Below are positions 61,795-64,000 of a stretch of DNA of 64,000 nt, piece after piece; position 1 is the stretch's first letter, and each line of letters begins with the position of its first letter. This DNA is from DATGFK01 sp040007395 (GTDB taxonomy: Bacteria > Chloroflexota > Anaerolineae > Aggregatilineales > UBA2796): NCBI GenBank assembly GCA_040007395.1, contig JBDTVG010000098.1, positions 55,107-119,106 on the forward strand, in the 5' to 3' direction. Made by a program: the position numbers and the translations under genes. The notes under the pieces were generated by a model. That model was not told where the DNA came from. It was given only the letters and a program-made list of their open reading frames with translations, and ran no database searches.

Positions 61795-63177
61795 TCATGG
61801 AGATTTGGGAGTCACCGAGACGAATGTCCCTTGATCAGTCTCCAGCGTTAGGTTCGCGGTCTGGAACAGCGCTGTCCCCCCATAGACGTTTAGCCCGACC
61901 GCACCATGCGTGAAAGTAGAATCTTGCGCCGTCAGAATTTCCTGCTCGTTGAGATAAACCGTTATCAGATTGGTTTTCACAGTTACTCTGATGGTATAGG
62001 GGATACCAAAATCAATATGCGGATGCTGTAGATCAAGCTGTTTGTATTGATTCCCGTTGAAGAACTTCACAATATTGATCTGTCCCCCATTGGCGACGCT
62101 GACCCGCACCAAATAGCACCCATCGAACGGATTCGCCACAGACCGCAAAACGACTCCGGCAGACGCGATATTTGACCCCTCGTGGATGATAAATGTAGTA
62201 TCAAAGCTGAAGTCGGAATCGTCGTTGTCAGCGACATAAAATGCGTCAGCATTGCCGTCGCTCATGACCTGTAGGCCGCCCTCTATGATGTCCCATTTGC
62301 CGTTTTTACCGGAAGGCTTCCATCCTGTCAGGGTGGTGCTAAATGGGCTTCCGGTTGAGGATGTGGTTGGTGTTTCGGTTGGCGTGTCGGCAGGTGACGT
62401 GGAGGTAGGCACATCGGCGGTTGGTGTTTCGGTATCTGTTGGCAGCGGCGGAGGTGTATCGGTGAGCAGGGTGGCGGTGAATGTTTCGGTAGGCAGCACT
62501 TCAACAGTCGTTTCAGTCGCAGTAGGTACGATTGGTAGGAGCGTAGCGGCGGATTCGGTGAAAGTTGGTGACTCTACCTGAGCACTCTCTAGCGTAGGAG
62601 TCGGCAGAAGCACGACTCCACCTTTCCGGGAGCCAAGCGCAAACGCACCGATCAGCCCCGCCACAATCAAGATCACTACCCCAACGCCAAGCGCGATCTG
62701 ACGGATAGGCTGTGCGCCATTGGTAGCGGCCTGCTTTGCACTGGGTGCCGCGAGGGGTCGCGTTGGTACAGTCGCTCGGATACTACTGATCTCACTCTTG
62801 GTTTCTTGGGGCAACTTCTCAAAGAGTTCTTCAAGCGCCTGATCGTAGTCACCGCGAAAGTCTATATATTCCAAACGGCGAGTGCGCAGCGGCGGCGTAC
62901 AGTCGTTGAGCAGAATCGGGATAATGATCTTGCCACTGTCAAGCGCGGTATCCAGTTCATCACGGACATTGTTGGAAACCGTCGAATCCACCGACATGAC
63001 AAACAGCACATGCGTAGACTTATCCAGCGCATGTTCAATTGCCGTGTCCCATCGTTCGCCGGGGGCAATATCCTTCGTATCCAGCCAGATAGGAATACCC
63101 AGCTTACGCAGATCGCCCACGAGCCGTTTAACAAAGTCTCTGTCTTTACGGGAATAACTGACAAAGATAAAAGCCAT
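61795..63177 (-). CDS. TIR-domain membrane protein with lectin-like outer domain
   Basis: A 460-residue protein. Residues 1-125 are a TIR_2-type domain: FIFVSYSRKDRDFVKRL, IPIWLDTKDIAPGERW, then AIEHALDKSTHVLFVMS, with Glu48 at the place of the NADase glutamate of bacterial TIRs. A basic linker and one membrane helix (about 165-190) follow, then a T/P/E-rich stalk (about 195-285) and a C-terminal beta-sandwich (about 290-450) that resembles concanavalin/3-keto-disaccharide hydrolase (DUF1080) domains: DFSFDTTFIIHEG, GVVLRSVANPFDGCYLVRV, VYLNEQEI. The topology puts TIR inside and the sandwich outside. Signalling or defence is possible; neither is shown. Confidence 0.82.
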   Translation of the reverse strand: MAFIFVSYSRKDRDFVKRLVGDLRKLGIPIWLDTKDIAPGERWDTAIEHALDKSTHVLFVMSVDSTVSNNVRDELDTALDSGKIIIPILLNDCTPPLRTRRLEYIDFRGDYDQALEELFEKLPQETKSEISSIRATVPTRPLAAPSAKQAATNGAQPIRQIALGVGVVILIVAGLIGAFALGSRKGGVVLLPTPTLESAQVESPTFTESAATLLPIVPTATETTVEVLPTETFTATLLTDTPPPLPTDTETPTADVPTSTSPADTPTETPTTSSTGSPFSTTLTGWKPSGKNGKWDIIEGGLQVMSDGNADAFYVADNDDSDFSFDTTFIIHEGSNIASAGVVLRSVANPFDGCYLVRVSVANGGQINIVKFFNGNQYKQLDLQHPHIDFGIPYTIRVTVKTNLITVYLNEQEILTAQDSTFTHGAVGLNVYGGTALFQTANLTLETDQGTFVSVTPKSP

Positions 63178-63318
63178 TATTCATTTATTCCTAAAGTGAG
63201 TAAACCCACATCATTATTCCTAATTTTACCAGTATAGCTGAAATTGGCCCCGTTGAAATTCAAACTGGCTTCAGCTATAACTTGATCCGATGCGAAGCTG
63301 AATAGTCGGGAGCAACGG

Positions 63319-63999
63319 ATGGGAGTCAATCTGAATCAAGTCGTGCCATGGGGGCGGTTGCTCGAAGAATATACAGGCATGTTCGACCTCAACCCGTCGG
63401 AGTTGCAAAAATCGATATTGGATTGTGCGGGCGGGCCATCGAGTTTTAACGTAGAGATGACCCAACAAGGCCATCCTGCGATTTCATGTGATCCACTTTA
63501 TCAATTTGGCCCAGATGAAATCGCACACCGTGTTGAGGAAACGCACCAGATTATTATCGATGGAGTCCGGGCGACTCTGGATGGCTATATCGGGGATCAC
63601 ATCAAATCACCAGAACAGCTTGTCGAGATAAGAATGTCTGCCATGCAGCAGTTTCTTAGTGATTTCCCTAACGGCTTGGCACAAGGGCGGTATATTGTTG
63701 GGGAGCTCCCTGTCCTGCCGTTTGACCGCGATCAGTTTGATCTAGCGCTGTGTTCGCACTTTCTGTTTACCTATTCCGAGCAGCTTTCCGCTGATTTTCA
63801 CCTCGCCTCGATTATTGAATTGTGTCGAGTCGCCCGCGAAGTACGGATTTTCCCGCTGTTAGTCACGGGCGGTGGGTTGTCGCCACACTTGCCATTTGTG
63901 AAAGATGCGTTAGCCAAACAAGGTTATCAGCTTGAAGTTCGGCATGTGGATTACGAGTTCCAGAAGGATGCCAACGAACTGTTACGGGTGTGGAAGTGA
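63319..63999 (+). CDS. SAM-dependent methyltransferase-like protein
   Basis: A 226-residue protein preceded by GGGAG six bases from the ATG. ILDCAGGPSSFNVEM near residue 33 stands where motif I of class I methyltransferases lies, and LPVLPFDRDQFDLALCSHFLFTYS near residue 130 resembles the motif after strand 4. The roughly 60-residue insert between, and the weak GxGxG, set it apart from classical members; the fold is likely, the activity not certain. The stop is at 63997-63999, one base before the window edge. It is divergent from the TIR gene, with 141 bp between starts. Confidence 0.68.
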   Translation: MGVNLNQVVPWGRLLEEYTGMFDLNPSELQKSILDCAGGPSSFNVEMTQQGHPAISCDPLYQFGPDEIAHRVEETHQIIIDGVRATLDGYIGDHIKSPEQLVEIRMSAMQQFLSDFPNGLAQGRYIVGELPVLPFDRDQFDLALCSHFLFTYSEQLSADFHLASIIELCRVAREVRIFPLLVTGGGLSPHLPFVKDALAKQGYQLEVRHVDYEFQKDANELLRVWK

Positions 64000-64000
64000 T

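Overview
The window reads as a piece of a Chloroflexota-type chromosome. This is inferred from gene content: SBBP-repeat secreted proteins, BMP lipoproteins with Ala/Thr/Pro-rich linkers, soluble Ser/Thr kinase-ATPase-TPR giants, a fused CopC-CopD protein, and palindromic repeats of the GCCCTCACCC...GGGTGAGGGC kind. No rRNA, tRNA or CRISPR array was seen. No intact insertion sequence was found, only a decayed transposase-like fragment and small palindromic elements.

Layout. 0-13 kb: a HAD phosphatase cut by the window edge, a methyltransferase, two paralogous SBBP-repeat secreted proteins (the second with a broken C-terminus), an acyl-CoA dehydrogenase, a TrmI-type tRNA methyltransferase, a propeller protein, and a divergent yceI/HxlR-regulator pair around a clean palindrome. 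13-24 kb: a 1224-residue BMP lipoprotein with three binding domains, two of them from a 1131-bp tandem duplication that looks base-identical; then a family II pyrophosphatase with CBS domains, a Gmad2 lipoprotein, a VOC protein, a lone DppC-type permease, an HdeD-like protein and an ARPP-1 protein. 24-33 kb: two convergent kinase-ATPase-TPR paralogues and a DEAD-box helicase.

33.4-53.5 kb: a 15-gene, single-strand surface-glycan cluster built round pseudaminic acid. It has PseB and PseC, PseG, PseI and two CMP-sugar synthetases, one fused to a short-chain dehydrogenase. Around these sit a formyltransferase, an AAC(3)-DUF4910 fusion, a Gfo/Idh/MocA oxidoreductase, a pyruvyltransferase-like protein, a glycosyltransferase-like protein, a second DegT aminotransferase, a PglC-like phosphoglycosyl transferase, a CapD/PglF-like dehydratase and an ABC flippase-type exporter. 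No GNAT-type PseH is present. The formyltransferase lies one base from pseG, which suggests an N-formylated pseudaminic acid (inference).

53.8-64 kb: a PPC-like secreted protein, CopC-CopD, RidA overlapping a tandem Nudix protein, a secreted beta-helix protein sharing its C-terminal module and a nine-residue tail with the first SBBP protein, a MITE-like element, a TIR-membrane-lectin-like protein and a final methyltransferase-like gene.

Possibly undescribed points: the formylated-Pse cluster with its AAC(3)-DUF4910 fusion, the PseF-SDR gene bracketed by inverted copies of one palindromic element, the recently duplicated triple BMP lipoprotein, and the conserved PKLAPTFVP tail.
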